Of a DNA stretch of 53,398 nt, positions 43,730 through 53,398 are shown piece after piece; the stretch's first letter is position 1, and each line of letters opens with the position of its first letter. The notes below the pieces were generated by a model, which was not told the DNA's origin, ran no database searches, and was given only the letters and a program-made list of their open reading frames with translations. The stretch is from Gnetum montanum (lineage: Eukaryota > Streptophyta > Gnetopsida > Gnetales > Gnetaceae). A program made the translations under genes and the position numbers. The stretch lies in contig MNCI01015796.1 in NCBI GenBank assembly GCA_015680685.1, positions 335,454-388,851 of the forward strand, in the 5' to 3' direction.

Positions 43730-44655
43730 TGATGAGTGGCAAGGTACACCTACACTCAACCATACAAAATGAGCGTAGCACGCGCGATCTGGTCGAACTC
43801 CACAGACTAAATGCCTAACGCTGCAAGGAATACTTGGGGTTAATTAGTCGTTGTCTTCCCAGACGTACTTGTTGTTGTCACGGTGTATGGTTAAGTAAGT
43901 CCGAGGTATATGATTTTTTTGGTATTTTCTGATTTATCTCCTATGCTAAATGGTGAAGGGTTGAGAGACTAAAACTAATTCTAACTACAGCACTAAGTCC
44001 TAGCGTCAGCATCCATTCCCACTTACCGTACGCACCCTGAACTATGCAACTGTGGCTACCAAATGCTAATCGTTACTGGGATTACCACACGTAACGCACG
44101 TGCTCGAAGTGGTCATACTGAGGCACCTAACTAGCCTAAGTGTGACAAGTAGCCAATTCCTTGACTAGCCGTATACATCCAGAGATGCTTGTAATCAAGT
44201 CATACTTGTCCCATGTTCTAGGAGGAAAGGGTAAGAGAAACTAATCGCGATGAGTAGCCAATTCCCTGGCTAGCCATACACATTCGTCAACGCTCGTAAC
44301 CAAGTAGTACTCATTCCGTGTTACTAGGAAAGTAATAAATAACATTAATTAAACCTATCCATTCACTGCAAGGTTTATCCACAAAGCTCTTCTTTATTGC
44401 CATACACAACTTGCGTTCAGGTACAAAGCTGCTTGAATAAAGAACAGTTCACTTGGGGGACTCCTACTGTGGGCACATGGAAAATATTCTATCTCTGGGG
44501 TGATCAATCGGCCAGAGCTTCGCTAATTTATGCCTAGGATGTGAAATGAGGGGAGTGTCGCCTCTTATTTATAGATTTGGCGACGGACCGCGATATCGCG
44601 TCGAATGCGATATCGCGTATGCGATATCGCGGCCTGTGCAATTCACATCTCATCA
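43730..44655 (-). mobile_element. 5' LTR of element B
   Basis: TGATGAG...CTCATCA ends. TATA box at 44564-44574, only about 80 bp from the LTR's 5' end. Three palindrome units at 44588-44631. The other 0.85 kb lies downstream of the TATA box. Confidence 0.93.
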
Positions 44656-44660
44656 GTTGG

Positions 44661-45040
44661 CCAGCTCTAGTTGAATGTCACTCTTTCTTAATGGAGGTAG
44701 GTTCTAGGTTTTGTACATCTCCTGTGATATTAAGTTGACTCTGGAACCCGAGTCCAGAAGAGCTTTAATGGTTCATTCCCAATGACTTGGAGATAAATTA
44801 GAGAACTTCCAGGATCAGAGAATTTCTTGGGAATGTAGCCCACCTTAATCTAGTTAGTAACGACATGTGTTAACATAACCATATGCATTAAGCTTTATTT
44901 TTGTGTTAAAGGAGGCCCCGAAGCCTTATTTGGTAAGGGGGGTGTTTAGATGTTCAACCGCTTGTGATGGTGAGGGCTTAGTTGGATTGTTGGTTCTGAA
45001 GAAAGATCTTTTCGGCATAAGGTTGTCAGAACCAATTGCG
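44661..45040 (-). pseudogene. Protease, N-terminal half, of element A
   Basis: Minus-strand text aligns with B's 40840-41240: a Leu/Asp/Ser-Gly region (DSGSRVNLIS, near 44740-44770) and LELANQ at the B junction. It joins in sense with 37350 once B is removed. Confidence 0.68.
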
Positions 45041-45042
45041 AG

Positions 45043-47778
45043 TTAAGGATTCACAACCCTCATGACATTAGGTTGCTGCAGTTGAGTGGGGAGTACCCCT
45101 TGAATTGCTGGAACAGGTGGTAATGGAGCTATCGGTGTGAGAGATGTGGATGGATTCGGAGGATGGTATGTTTGTGGGTTGTCTCTCCCAAGAGGAGTCC
45201 TATAATACTCCCAAGCTTGGTAGTGATGTTGTGGGATCACGTGACCAAAAAATTCACTTGGAGAGACTAGCTGTTGCACGTAATAGCCATATGGATCCGG
45301 TCGTCGGTAAGGATATTGTTGCCTCGATGGTGGCATCCCTCATGATTGTGGGTATTGCCATTGCTGGTGTTGCTCAATAGGTTGTGGTAGAGTTCCATTT
45401 GGGTAATACATTAAAGGTTGGTGGAACTACCTTGGGTTACTTCGGGGATAAGGTAACTATCGGGGTGTTTTCCATTTGTTAAGTCTTGGGTTGAGTGCAT
45501 ACACCCCAGACTCTTGTAGATGTGAGATTACTGGGCAACATCCCTTAGGATGGTCATATTGGCATATCTCACATCCATTGTCATTGTCCATATTAGAATC
45601 CACAACCTCTTCAGTGATGGCCATTTTACCCTTACCTTTGTTACGTGCATTGTCCAAGTCCCTCTTTTTCCTTTTATCATAGTCACTACTTCGCTCCTTA
45701 GACTCCTCTACGATTTTAAGAATAGTTTTGAATCTACTATCCAAGGAGTCCCACATTTGGTCTACCTTTTCTGACACTTCTGTTGTTAATTTTTGGAGCG
45801 ACAAGGTTTTCCTATTCACCATCTTCTTGAGTAGTGACTCTTCCTCCTCCTCACAGAATCTCACTCCCCTTTTTCAGAGGGAAGGATCGCGGTTGTACTC
45901 TTCTACACTTTCTCTCTTATGTAGCTCCCCTTCTTCGTTAGCTACTTGCTCCAACAATCTATGAACCTGATGGAACCTAAGCTCTGATAATCTCCCTTGG
46001 GCATACGTTCCAAGGGTTCTCCTGGTTTCATGCCTAAGTCCATCTACGAGGTGACGTAGTTGATCCTGTTGCGAGTAACCATGGCCCGGGTAATGATGTA
46101 ACAGTGCATAATATCAGCCCATGGCAACATCCAAGGGTTTGTGATTTCCCTACTTCCATCCTTGGATTTTTTTTCAAAAGTTGGAACCATATATCTTTTA
46201 ATGTCTTATGCTAAGAGGGAAAGGTGAAGAGAACTAAGAGACTAATCTTTCATTAACTATTCGCCAACTAAGTTCTAATTGGCCTAGCACCAATATTCGT
46301 TCCCACTTGCTACACACACCCTGAACCAGTGCAATGGTGCTGGGATTACCAAATGCTACTCGTTACTGGGTTACCAAGCGTTACACACGTGCTCGAAGCG
46401 GTAGTACTGAATGCACTTAACTAGGAGAGTTAAAGGTTGAGAGAGATTAATTATCTAAGAAAGCATTTAAACATTTAATAATAATTAAATCCTATTTAGC
46501 TTAGTCCATCCTTGGATTTCCCTACTTCCATCCTTGGATTTTTTTTCGTAGGTTGAACACCCAGGAGTATGTTTGATATTTATCATTAAATAGTTCTAGC
46601 ATCGTACTCCATCTTCGAATGGATTCTGGTTCTAAGGACTAGTACTAGCTTTCTGCTTCTTTCATCAGTGTCCTTGGGAAAAACTTTAATTTTTGCCACT
46701 TGTTCTCAATGTTTTGCAAGGCACATGCATCATGAAATGCCTATAAGTGATTTTGAGGATCATCTTTGTATCCCCCTCAAATCATGGGATATTATTCATG
46801 TCTAGTCTCTTGATCCTACCATCTTTTTGGTGCCTTATGGGTATTCTTACAGCCCATGTGATGTCTAACATGCTTCGGGTTGAAAGGAGGGGTTCTTCGT
46901 GGTCATTTCTCTCATAGTGTCTATGATGTCTACAAGGTTCCCTACTTTCCCTTCTTCTATGTCGTGATTCTCTAAAGTGCCCTCATTCTCGTTCTCGATT
47001 CTCTCATCGAGGGTTCTCACTTTGTTTACCCTTCCTCACGATTAGGTTCCTTATGACTGTGTCCTGATACAAAAAGAGAGTATGAATGTGATGATGAAGG
47101 TGAAGAAGAAGGAGAACCATCACCATGATGATGTTTCCTACCTTCTCTTCGGTGGTCTCGACCCTGATCGTGATTACGATCAGATTGCCCATCCTTATCA
47201 TGTGTTTGTGTTCCCTCATTGAACACTTGGTGTTCATGGGGATCAAAACTGGGATTGTGAATCATGAAATGGAGGTTCTGATACACCACCTCCTCACCAT
47301 CGTTAGGAGGGGGAATATTGTTTTGTGGAAAACCTATGGAAATAGGTTCACTACCCTCAATTTCACTTAAGACGGATGGAGCGTTATGGGGTCCTTTGCC
47401 CTTCAACGATGTATAGTACCTCTCCTGTCACAAGTTCCTTTGACATTGTGCTTCTGTGGGTTGGTAGTCCCTTGTGTCATAATCACATGCAATGTACTCC
47501 ACATATAACTGTGACATGCCTATTCGTGTGAGAGCATGAAGGAGCATGTTGGGGACTACTCGGTCTAGAGGCAACACTATGTTACCCTTCAAGTCTCTCC
47601 AACGTAATTTTTCATCTTGATGGAGAATAAAGGTAAAGTCAGATACATATTCATCATGATGAATATATACCACATGGAATTGTTGAGGAACTGGCAGTTC
47701 TTGGTTATGTATGTTGTGCCATCGACTGTCTCTTATGTTGTTCCTAGGCAGTGAAGTGCTTTTGTGCGAAGAAGACAT
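45043..47778 (-). pseudogene. gag of element A, carrying a 372-bp insertion
   Basis: ATG at 47778 (MSSSHKSTSLPRNN). The same frame is kept in 47428-47778, 47026-47406, 45457-45864 and 45043-45336. Domains follow B's order: FTFILHQDEKLRWRDLKGN, VEYIACDYDTRDYQPT, a His/Ser linker (EGRKHHHGDGSPSSSPSSS), a gag core much decayed at 45900-46850, CEICQYDHPKGCCP near 45550, and a PDPYGYYVQQLVSPS tail. The core is interrupted by LTR-derived filler at 46176-46547; its length is a multiple of three, so the downstream frame is unchanged. Confidence 0.82.
46144..46547 (-). repeat. LTR fragment with 32-bp flanking duplication inside A's gag
   Basis: 46192-46508 matches A's 5' LTR interior 48125-48441 at equal length (317 bp, about 12 differences). 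The 32 bases at 46144-46175 are repeated exactly at 46516-46547, with the LTR fragment between. The fragment lacks both LTR ends, so it is not a solo LTR. Confidence 0.93.
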
Positions 47779-47905
47779 TTTTGTCTTGTTCGGTGTGCTA
47801 TTTACCGTTATCTTATTTTTCTTTTGATCAAACCTAAGGGTTTTTTCTAGCATCCCAATGCTATGAATGATCTCCTATGTTCTATGTAGCGCACAAACAA
47901 CTAAG

Positions 47906-47923
47906 TCCTCGGCAACAGTGTCA
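47906..47923 (-). promoter_or_regulatory. Decayed primer-binding site of element A (tRNA-Asp)
   Basis: Minus strand TGACACTGTTGCCGAGGA, next to the 5' LTR. Fourteen of 18 positions match the tRNA-Asp complement. Confidence 0.75.
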
Positions 47924-47924
47924 A

Positions 47925-48708
47925 TGATTAGTGGTGAGGTACCCCTACACTCAACCATACAAATACGAGCGTCTCATGTGCGATCCGGTCAAACTCCAAG
48001 GACTAAGTGCTTACACGCCATAATGGAACACTTAAGGTTAATCAATTTTTGTCTTCCCAAAGTTACTTGTATTGTCACAGTTGTATGGTTAAGTAATCTT
48101 GAGGTACATGATTTTTATGTCTTTTATCTTTTAATGTCTTATGCTAAGAGGGAAGGTTGAAGAGAACTAAGCGACTAATCTTTCATTAACTATTCGCCAA
48201 CTAAGTTCTAATTGTCCTAGCACCAATATTCATTCCCACTTGCTGCACACACCCTGAACTAGTGCAATGGTGCTGGGATTACCAAACGCTACTCGTTACT
48301 AGGTTACCAAGCGTTACACATGTGCTCGAAGCGGTAGTACTGAATGCACTTAGCTAGGAGAGTTAAATGTTGAGAGAGATTAATTATCTAAGAAAGCATT
48401 TAAACATTTAATAATAATTAAATCCTATTTAGCTTAGTCCACATGCTACAAGGTTTATCAGAAAGTTCATCTTTATTGCCATAGACAAATGTGTGCTCAG
48501 GTACAATTTGCTCAAATAAAGATTCGTTCACTTTGAGACTCCTACTGTGTGCACATGGAAATTATTCTAACTATGGAATGGTAAAAATACTATATCTTGG
48601 CTAAGGGTCTAGATCTAGATGCCTAAAATAGGGATTATAGAAGTTTCAGTGGGTCATGATATTGCTTACGCGATATCGCAGGGGCGAACACGATATTGCG
48701 GCTCATTA
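47925..48708 (-). mobile_element. 5' LTR of element A
   Basis: Pairs with 31239-32036. Its outer end reads CTCATTA, a mutated CTCATCA. About 14 bp including most of the TATA box are deleted near 48632, which accounts for the length difference. Three decayed palindrome units lie at 48655-48700. Confidence 0.92.
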
Positions 48709-48713
48709 GAATA

Positions 48714-49140
48714 TAATACTCATTAAAAGTTAGAAAGAAATTACTCCAAAAAACACAATAGTTGTTCCAATGATGTTCCTTATTCTAAGTAGTCTACCAA
48801 TGACTAGTAGAATCTTTAAGTTTGTAGATTGGAAATTGAGCTTTTTATGAAGTATTGTACCCTATCAACTAGAAGATCTTTACAATCTCCTCTAATCACT
48901 CGATGATAGTAGTTAGGTCTTACTTACATTAAAAGATATATGGTTCCAACTTATGAAATGCTTTAAAGCTTATATTCCATTGATCATTTTTCATCACTAC
49001 CATTCTATAGAGTACTTGTATTGATGATGAGTTTAAGATTTTCTATGTTTGCTAATAAATAAACTAGCAAATATAGTTGTTAATGTATAATTAATTGATA
49101 TTCTTATTTATGGAAGGAGTATGGGTAGTCGTATTCACTT
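48714..49140 (-). pseudogene. gag of element F, first part
   Basis: Directly beside A, the minus-strand text NNYCVFWSNFFLTFNEYYIP joins in frame to PLEYMKGKVDE at 31238 once A is removed, matching the gag pattern of a WxxF block followed by YxP and LxQG. Further upstream (49140-48760) the frame is heavily broken and only partly recognisable. Confidence 0.65.
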
Positions 49141-49301
49141 GAGGGTTAGTTACATGTTTCTACGTTTCATTAAGAATAGAATCAAGTGTGAAAGTTTAGC
49201 TACTAGCTCCAACATATACCATGCTATCATAGGTATGACCACTTCTAGTGCTTGTCATCATGGAACATAGCAACATGAAATGATAAAATTTTCAAACCTA
49301 T

Positions 49302-49313
49302 GCTCTAATAACG
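49302..49313 (-). promoter_or_regulatory. Decayed primer-binding site of element F (tRNA-Met)
   Basis: Minus strand CGTTATTAGAGC, 9 of 12 matches to TGGTATCAGAGC, followed by ATAGGTTTG as is common after this site in Tekay-type elements, and close to a LTR end in TTTTACA. Confidence 0.6.
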
Positions 49314-49316
49314 TCT

Positions 49317-52083
49317 TGTAAAATCCTCCTCCCTAGCCTTAGGTTGGAGAACATTATGTTAGATATAGAAGTGCTAAATGAATGATTAGTCATGGTAAGA
49401 GATGAAAGGAAATGAAATGAACTAACGCAACAATAAGGAAGAGAAAAGAAAATATAGTAATACCATGACCATAAAGAAAAAGAAAGACATTAATAGTGAA
49501 AGATCAAATAAAATAGTAAATAATACAAATATAATACTAAAGAAAACTACAAATAACTAAAATTAACATTAGAACATATACATTTGACAATAATGCATAG
49601 CCATAAAATATCTAGCAATATTAAATATCTTTAGCTATATATAAAATTATTTGGAGCTCAAATACATAATTCATGATATTTACTAGCATATTTTTAGAAA
49701 TGTTATATGATGCATAAGATAAATAGTCTAATAATTGGAAAAAGAATATGCATAATCTCTAAAAATTAATAGTAAACATTAAGAGATGTCCTTGCTCCAC
49801 CTAGCCTTGATGACCTAAAAAATAAAAAGGGAAATTAGTATAGATTGAGTGAGAAATATTGACATCTCCTATTAATTTAAGAATAAGTCTCATGGTAGCT
49901 AGGTGAAGGCATGCTCACTTGAAACACATGTTAGTAGAGTATACACATACCAAACAACATGGATCATACATCATACATAGATCTATACATAAAATGAATA
50001 ATTAACCAAATCAAATTATACACTACAACCCATCAAACTATGCACAAGAAGGCTATCATCCACTACACTTGGTTTCAAATGCATCAATTGTTATCATGAG
50101 TACTTTTTAAACCAAATTTTTAAACAAACCAAATGACAAAATATCATACACATGAATTTATTTATTATTTTTTTAAAAATTATCAATAATAGAGGTGCCA
50201 TCTAGGACTTACCTATAATGTTCTATAGGAATCAAAAAATGATGGATGAGCAATGGATCATCCTATCCTCTAGGATGGGAAATATAGCTTGGGATGCATT
50301 GATGCATCCTAATGAAGGTTAAATACCGAACATTCCTAAGGAGCCTATCTCTAACTAGCTATATAAATTGGTGCTAGCTTCTAAAAAACAACAAAGTTTG
50401 ATCATCCAAGCATGTAAAAGATAAATTTTGATGGTGAAGGACTATAAAAAATATACTAATAAATCCAAACAACTAAAAACTTGAATATGAATCAATAATT
50501 AACTCTAAGATTGAATCCAATAATCCAACAAGTACTAGACCAATCCAAAAATATTGAAATAACCTTCAATTATAAGATATATCCATAAATAACAAGTTCA
50601 ATAGACCACAACTTGATTGAAACCTATGGTAACTAACTATAACGTAGTCATGACTTGTGGTTTACTTCAAAAGCTCATCTACAAAAACTATAGTAAAATT
50701 GACTTCACTAGAACTTAACCATAACTTTTGGTTAACTAGAAATAGTTAGGAAAGTTAAAAATAACAAAAATGGTAAAGAAGACCTAACCATGACTTCACC
50801 ATAGCTTGTGGTTGATGATCATGACTCATGAGATTATAGGTTTTCTAGAGACAAAGATCAAAATTTCCAAGGAAGAAAAAAGGGTTGATCACGACATCAT
50901 GACACCATCATTACATATGGTGGAAGATCACAAGCTAACCATGGCTCATGGTCAGTACTAGTATTCTTACTACGATCCATGGTTCACTTATGGTTTCAAT
51001 GCAAAACCCAAGGTGAAAGAAAAGAATTCTTGAAATAACTTTTAAACATTTGGATATTGATAAGGAATAATGATGACATAATAGAGATGACATAGGAAAT
51101 ATTAACAAACCTTTAAATCAATAGAAAATGTGTCAATTAAATGTAAAGTATAATAAAGATTTCAAATTCTAGAAAATAATTAAACACTTATAAAATGCGG
51201 GTAACTAATGACATAGAAACATGAGAGTAATACATAGTACCAAATACTTGAATAGTTGCATTAAATTCCTAAGAAATCCCAAATCTCAAAAAATAAACGT
51301 AATAATAAATTCCAATAGTATAAAGCATCAAAATAAAAAAATAAAATCAGAAAAATATAATTATTTAAAGCAAGGCCCAACCAAACTTAATTACATGCAT
51401 ATATGAAGAATTCTAACAAAACCCAATAACATTTATAATTCACACAAGTTAAGAATCAAAACAATCATGTGAAAGGCCAAGATAACGTACTTAAATCATG
51501 TTGTACAAATCCATGAGGAAACACACAAGTATAAGCATACTCGCACCTCAATGATGTATTTACACATTAGAAAATCTCATCACCACCATTACAAGTCTCT
51601 AATTTAGCAATATTTCTATGTCTAAGTAAATGGATGCCAAAGTACCCAAAAGAATGGAATGTAGGTTTTTTTCTTAAACTACGAAAACCTTAATGGTACT
51701 AACCATGATCCTTTTTTATAAAATTAAAATTTATAATAAAAGGAATCTACATCTAACCTCTTGTAACTTCCATAGTCTTCTTCTTAAAAGACAACAAAGT
51801 CATACCAAAAATACTTTAAATAAAATCAATATGTACCAATGATTAATTTAGTTGAGAAAATTTTCATGCTCACATAAGCTAATTGTGCCATCATGTCTTA
51901 CATGCCCAAATCATAACCTTCATGAAAAATCTTACTAAATTCATCCATCAAGTTAGTGCACACTAGCTAAAAATACAATTTAATAATGCATAAAATTAAA
52001 TATACATGAGCATAAAGAATAACCTTGAAAGTCTACACTAACTAATACACATAACTATAAATCATAGAATAAACATGCAAAGC
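49317..52083 (-). mobile_element. 5' LTR of element F (about 2.77 kb, outer end removed by G)
   Basis: The inner end is set by TTTTACA before the primer site. The outer part (about 51590-52080) aligns with F's 3' LTR at 14575-15065. Some 60 bp of the outer end, equal to 15066-15132, are missing where G begins. A LTR near 2.8 kb agrees with Tekay/Del-type elements. No ORF is supported; the 61-codon frame at 51221-51406 is AT-rich chance. 49317-50581 is the donor of the copy in E. Confidence 0.7.
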
Positions 52084-53398
52084 TGTTGGCGACCGTTTGG
52101 GACGCGACCGCCAACGAGTGTCCTCGAACAAGATTTAGGTGCCTGCTAGTCTCTGGCAACACCAAGGCCTAGATACCTCCAAATAAACTCAGTAGTTAAT
52201 GTGAGTATGTGTGTGTGCTGTTGCGGCGTGCGGTTGTGAGAAATGTAACGATTGCGTTGTGTGTGAACTACAAATGACTTACTTTAAAGAGATTCAGCCA
52301 ACTTTGCCAAGTACTGTGAGTTGTTGAAAATTTCCTATTTTGTTCAACTGCCTAATCAATGTGGTCCTTATAATACCTACTTGTAACAAATAAAATTTTG
52401 CAAAAACATTTGAGCACAACTCCGCAATCTACTCCTAATTTTCCCCAGAGAAAGAGATAGTTCCACAAGAAAACTAGAAATAGAGCAAGATTCGATGGAA
52501 ATAAGCAGAAAAGAAAAGAAAGCAGATTTGTGTAGACCTCAAATATTTAAACAAGGTAAAATGACACGAGTAAACACTTCGCAATAAAGTTATCCCAAAT
52601 TCAATATCTACGAATTGTTCAAACTTCCAAGGCTCAAACAAGCAATATCTTCAAGACAATCCTATTATGCTACCAAAAATTGCTGCGTAAACTACCACGT
52701 ACGAGACTCCATTTTGACTAGATAATAGATGTCAACGATTGCATTCAAACAGAACCTTTAAAAGACTTGACAATTTCTGATTGAAATACCACGAGAATTC
52801 ACTTTAAAGATAAAAAGAAGCTATTCTGGTCCCATCAAAATACCAAAGATTTTCTGAACCCTCTCGACTACTGAATTGTTCAACGGCGTGACTACAAACA
52901 GAGGCTCTCTTACAACAATCCCAATAGCAGTTCCCACACGTTGCACAATAACGAAATTTACTACTAAAATGCTCTTAAGGCTTTTAAACACAAGCGCTTC
53001 TATGGCAAAATTTTAATAGAAATTTCTATCGGGCAACAAGAACAGTAAGAGCAATCTAAAAATCCCAAAATTACTTGCCAAGGATGATACTATCTAAACC
53101 ACTAGCTAAACAATTTAAACAAAACAAAAAATGAAATGCATAACTCATAGGACCATGAAAAAGAGGCTGAAATCTTTATTCTAGTAAGCCATCTTGCAAG
53201 CAATCGTCACAACTTCTTCTTTACAAAATGCTCTTCTCCCCAAGACTCAAATTGTCTCCAAGTGAGAGCCTAAGTGCTAACTAGTAGCCTTCAAAGTGTG
53301 ATGTATGAGACCCCAAGTGTGATGTGAGAAGTGATGATATTTCCCCCTTGACCCCTGAAGCCTTTTTATAGGGTTCAAAGGTAGGTAGGGAAGTTACA
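52084..53398 (-). mobile_element. Element G: LTR end, continues past the window
   Basis: F's LTR text ends abruptly and a new, CpG-richer sequence starts with TGTTGGCGACCG. On the minus strand it would be a LTR ending CGCCAACA. A TATA-like CTATAAAAAGG on the minus strand at 53361-53371 suggests minus orientation, with 1.25 kb of R-U5 lying in the window. No primer site follows the end, so this would be a 3' LTR or a solo LTR. No coding region is seen. Confidence 0.5.
53361..53371 (-). promoter_or_regulatory. TATA-like box in element G
   Basis: CTATAAAAAGG on the minus strand. It is the main reason for giving G minus orientation. Confidence 0.45.

Larger units (their letters stand above)
37356..44655 (-). 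mobile_element. Element B: deletion derivative of the same family, inserted in A
   Basis: LTRs of 926 bp (5', right) and 991 bp (3', left), a near-perfect tRNA-Asp primer site, a long gag/protease frame and a 3' UTR, but no RT, RNase H or integrase. The TGATGAG...CTCATCA ends and the GTTGG duplication are clear. The LTRs differ at about 5% of sites apart from a 65-bp repeat-number difference. B lacks enzymes of its own and would need another copy's pol. Confidence 0.94.
31239..48708 (-). mobile_element. Element A: OTA-clade retrotransposon, minus strand, hosting element B
   Basis: LTRs of 784 bp (5', at right) and 798 bp (3', at left) with TGATGAG...CTCATCA ends, a tRNA-Asp-type primer site, gag, protease (split by B), RT, RNase H, integrase, 3' UTR and polypurine tract in minus-strand order. 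GAATA is duplicated on both sides. B occupies 37356-44655. Without B, A is about 10.2 kb. The LTRs differ at roughly 6-7% of sites in the part I compared. Confidence 0.93.

Noticed and set aside
46192-46508. Possible solo LTR inside A's gag
   Set aside because: It lacks both LTR ends and a 5-bp target duplication; the 32-bp duplication and inverted F piece point to repair.
51221-51406. 61-codon Lys/Asn-rich frame
   Set aside because: Lies in the AT-rich LTR of F; composition alone explains it.
1-53398. tRNA, rRNA or other structured RNA genes
   Set aside because: Only retrotransposon primer-binding sites resembling tRNA 3' ends were found; no cloverleaf or rRNA core was seen.

Overview
This window looks like nuclear heterochromatin from a land plant with a large, repeat-rich genome. 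It holds no intact host gene, and almost every base can be assigned to decayed Ty3/gypsy LTR retrotransposons. Domains and primer-binding sites are plant-type: an OTA-clade family with a tRNA-Asp primer site, chromoviruses with a tRNA-Met primer site and chromodomain-like C-termini, and a Tat-lineage element with two RNase H domains. A gymnosperm or similar large genome would fit, but the sequence does not settle the species. Letters A to G below are my labels.

The layout is a nest. The oldest layer is F, a minus-strand Tekay/Del-like chromovirus with a long LTR. F is broken by guests: C in its 3' LTR (with D inside C's gag), E in its RT region, A in its gag (with B inside A's protease), and G at the far right in its 5' LTR. 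Three insertions are proven by 5-bp target duplications: A (GAATA, 31239-48708), B (GTTGG, 37356-44655) and E (CCTCC, 17106-29366). Hand-compared LTR pairs suggest the order E (about 12% divergence), then A (6-7%), then B (about 5%). D looks youngest because it has only two stops in 829 codons.

Regions: 1-~5595 D (plus; pol end, tandem-repeat 3' UTR, long repeat-rich 3' LTR). ~5596-~14530 C (plus; gag to integrase, 3' UTR, 3' LTR). ~14531-17100 F 3' part. 17106-29366 E (plus). 29372-31233 F middle. 31239-48708 A with B inside (both minus). 48714-52083 F 5' end. 52084-53398 G, cut by the window edge.

The points that stand out are these. (1) The 4.1-kb leader of E carries what looks like an intron-containing gene on the opposite strand, with its own TATA box. 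(2) Two patches of copied DNA, one in E's integrase and one in A's gag, were templated from the same 48.1-50.6 kb neighbourhood and have template-switch junctions. (3) Several promoter or 3' UTR regions are built from short hairpin or tandem arrays: GCGATATCGC in the A/B LTRs, a 49-bp hairpin unit in D, a 24-bp hairpin unit in E and an 80-bp unit in C. All identities and boundaries were worked out by eye.
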